NCBI GenBank assembly: GCA_903938205.1
Contig: CAJACJ010000484.1
Coordinates: 1 to 5,534, forward strand
DNA length: 5,534 bases
Source of the DNA: an uncultured bacterium
Lineage (GTDB): Bacteria; Planctomycetota; Phycisphaerae; Phycisphaerales; SM1A02
Reading direction: 5' to 3'
The position numbers and the translations under genes are program-made. Of the stretch, positions 4,974-5,534 are shown one piece after another. Below the pieces are notes generated by a model. That model was not told the DNA's origin and did not search any database. It saw only the letters and a program-made list of their open reading frames with translations. Each line of letters opens with the position of its first letter. Position 1 is the first letter of the stretch.

Positions 4974-5534
4974 TCAGCTCTGCATTGGAATCTGCACGCC
5001 AAGTTTCACGGCGCATTCCTTGGCTAGTTCATAGCCCGCATCCGCGTGGCGGAACACGCCCATCATTGGATCGTTGGTGAGCACGCGCTCCAGTTGTTGC
5101 GCGGCCAGTGGGGTGCCATCGGCAACAACAACTTGGCCCGCGTGCTGACTGAAACCAATTCCAACTCCGCCGCCGTGATGGAAGCTTGTCCAACTGGCGC
5201 CGCTTGCAATGTTCACCGCAAAGTTCAGCAGCGGCCAATCGCTCACGGCGTCGGTGCCATCAAGCATGGCTTCTGTCTCGCGATTTGGACTGGCAACGCT
5301 GCCGCAATCAAGATGGTCGCGGCCAATCACAATTGGGGCTTTTACCTCGCCATTTGCAACCATTTCGTTGAAGCGAAGTCCGGCCTTGGCGCGCTCGCCC
5401 AGACCAAGCCAGCAAATGCGTGCGGGCAAACCTTGGAAAGCCACGCGCTCTTGCGCCATGTGAATCCAGCGCGCCAGCGATTTGTCATGCGGAAATAATT
5501 TCAACACCGCTTCATCGGTGGCGCGAATGTCGGC
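4974..5534 (-). CDS. hutU: Urocanate hydratase (urocanase), C-terminal part (N-terminus outside window)
   Basis: The minus-strand frame is open to the window edge and ends at TGA 4976-4974, giving the last 186 residues of a family that is normally about 550-560 long. Urocanase is the second enzyme of histidine degradation: using tightly bound NAD+ as an electrophile, it converts urocanate to 4-imidazolone-5-propionate in the cytoplasm. The fragment begins ADIRATDEAV and carries the family signature FQGLPARICW (fragment residues 33-42; its Cys, codon 5414-5412, corresponds by distance from the C-terminus to Cys410 of the Pseudomonas putida enzyme). Further landmarks are GRDHLDCGSVASPNRETEAM (about 71-90), DAVSDWPLLN, SFHHGGGVGIGFSQHAG and RHADAGYELA near the end. 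The similarity is close to full-family consensus and the frame is intact. The GTG at 5507 is an internal valine, not a start. No other hut gene is in view, so whether it sits in a hut operon depends on sequence beyond 5534. Confidence 0.97.
   Translation of the reverse strand, partial: ADIRATDEAVLKLFPHDKSLARWIHMAQERVAFQGLPARICWLGLGERAKAGLRFNEMVANGEVKAPIVIGRDHLDCGSVASPNRETEAMLDGTDAVSDWPLLNFAVNIASGASWTSFHHGGGVGIGFSQHAGQVVVADGTPLAAQQLERVLTNDPMMGVFRHADAGYELAKECAVKLGVQIPMQS

Noticed and set aside
5305..5320. Cys in the hutU motif GRDHLDCGSVASP, considered as an unusual active-site change
   Set aside because: As far as I recall both Ser and Cys occur at this position in urocanases, and the signature Cys in ARICW is present, so no anomaly is claimed.
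5046..5498. 150-codon open frame on the plus strand inside hutU
   Set aside because: It is antisense to near-consensus urocanase sequence and has no independent support.
1..5534. CRISPR array, insertion sequence, integrase, attachment site or defence genes
   Set aside because: No spaced direct repeats, transposase or integrase motifs are seen. The tRNA has no integrase gene next to it or visible partial duplicate in the window, and gene composition looks uniform.

Overview
This 5.5 kb window is compact bacterial chromosome with no sign of mobile DNA. It holds, in order: the 3' part of rsmE (+), tRNA-Ala(UGC) (-), a secreted SH3-domain protein gene (-), a TolC-family outer-membrane lipoprotein gene (+), a two-domain Sua5/TsaC gene (+) and the 3' part of hutU, urocanate hydratase (-). 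Base composition is moderately GC-rich and rich in GCGC, and it looks uniform across all genes. The diderm TolC lipoprotein, weak or absent Shine-Dalgarno sequences, a tRNA without encoded CCA, and the style of the SH3 and TolC proteins suggest a planctomycete-like lineage, possibly Phycisphaerae. That placement is an impression from protein style, not a demonstrated assignment.

Region 1-613 is a convergent pair. The rsmE stop codon ends at base 540 and the mature tRNA-Ala 3' end is base 541, so there is no spacer between them. The last 40 bases of rsmE contain a perfect 12-bp inverted repeat (501-530) positioned to act as a termination or 3'-end signal for both transcripts. A TATACT box lies 10 bases upstream of the tRNA 5' end.

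Region 676-3918 is a divergent pair. A Sec-exported protein (two SH3-like segments, a Pro/Val/Thr/Glu linker, a charged helical stretch and a conserved-looking C-terminal beta domain) and a TolC-like lipoprotein start only 45 bases apart (27 if the upstream ATG of the SH3 gene is used). The gap contains one palindromic TGTATACA that could serve as a shared -10 element. Neither start has a recognisable ribosome-binding site. The two products may act together at the cell envelope, but the sequence does not prove it.

Region 3896-5534: the Sua5 gene starts inside the end of the TolC gene (23-base overlap), so the two are probably co-transcribed. Sua5 supplies threonylcarbamoyl-AMP for tRNA t6A37. 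It converges on hutU (histidine degradation) across a 106-base gap holding two consecutive long-loop inverted repeats.

Nothing here amounts to a proven new system. The points most worth checking are the hairpin coded within the rsmE end, the two tandem hairpins at the other convergent junction, the possible symmetric promoter, and the unassigned SH3/beta-domain protein paired with an orphan TolC.
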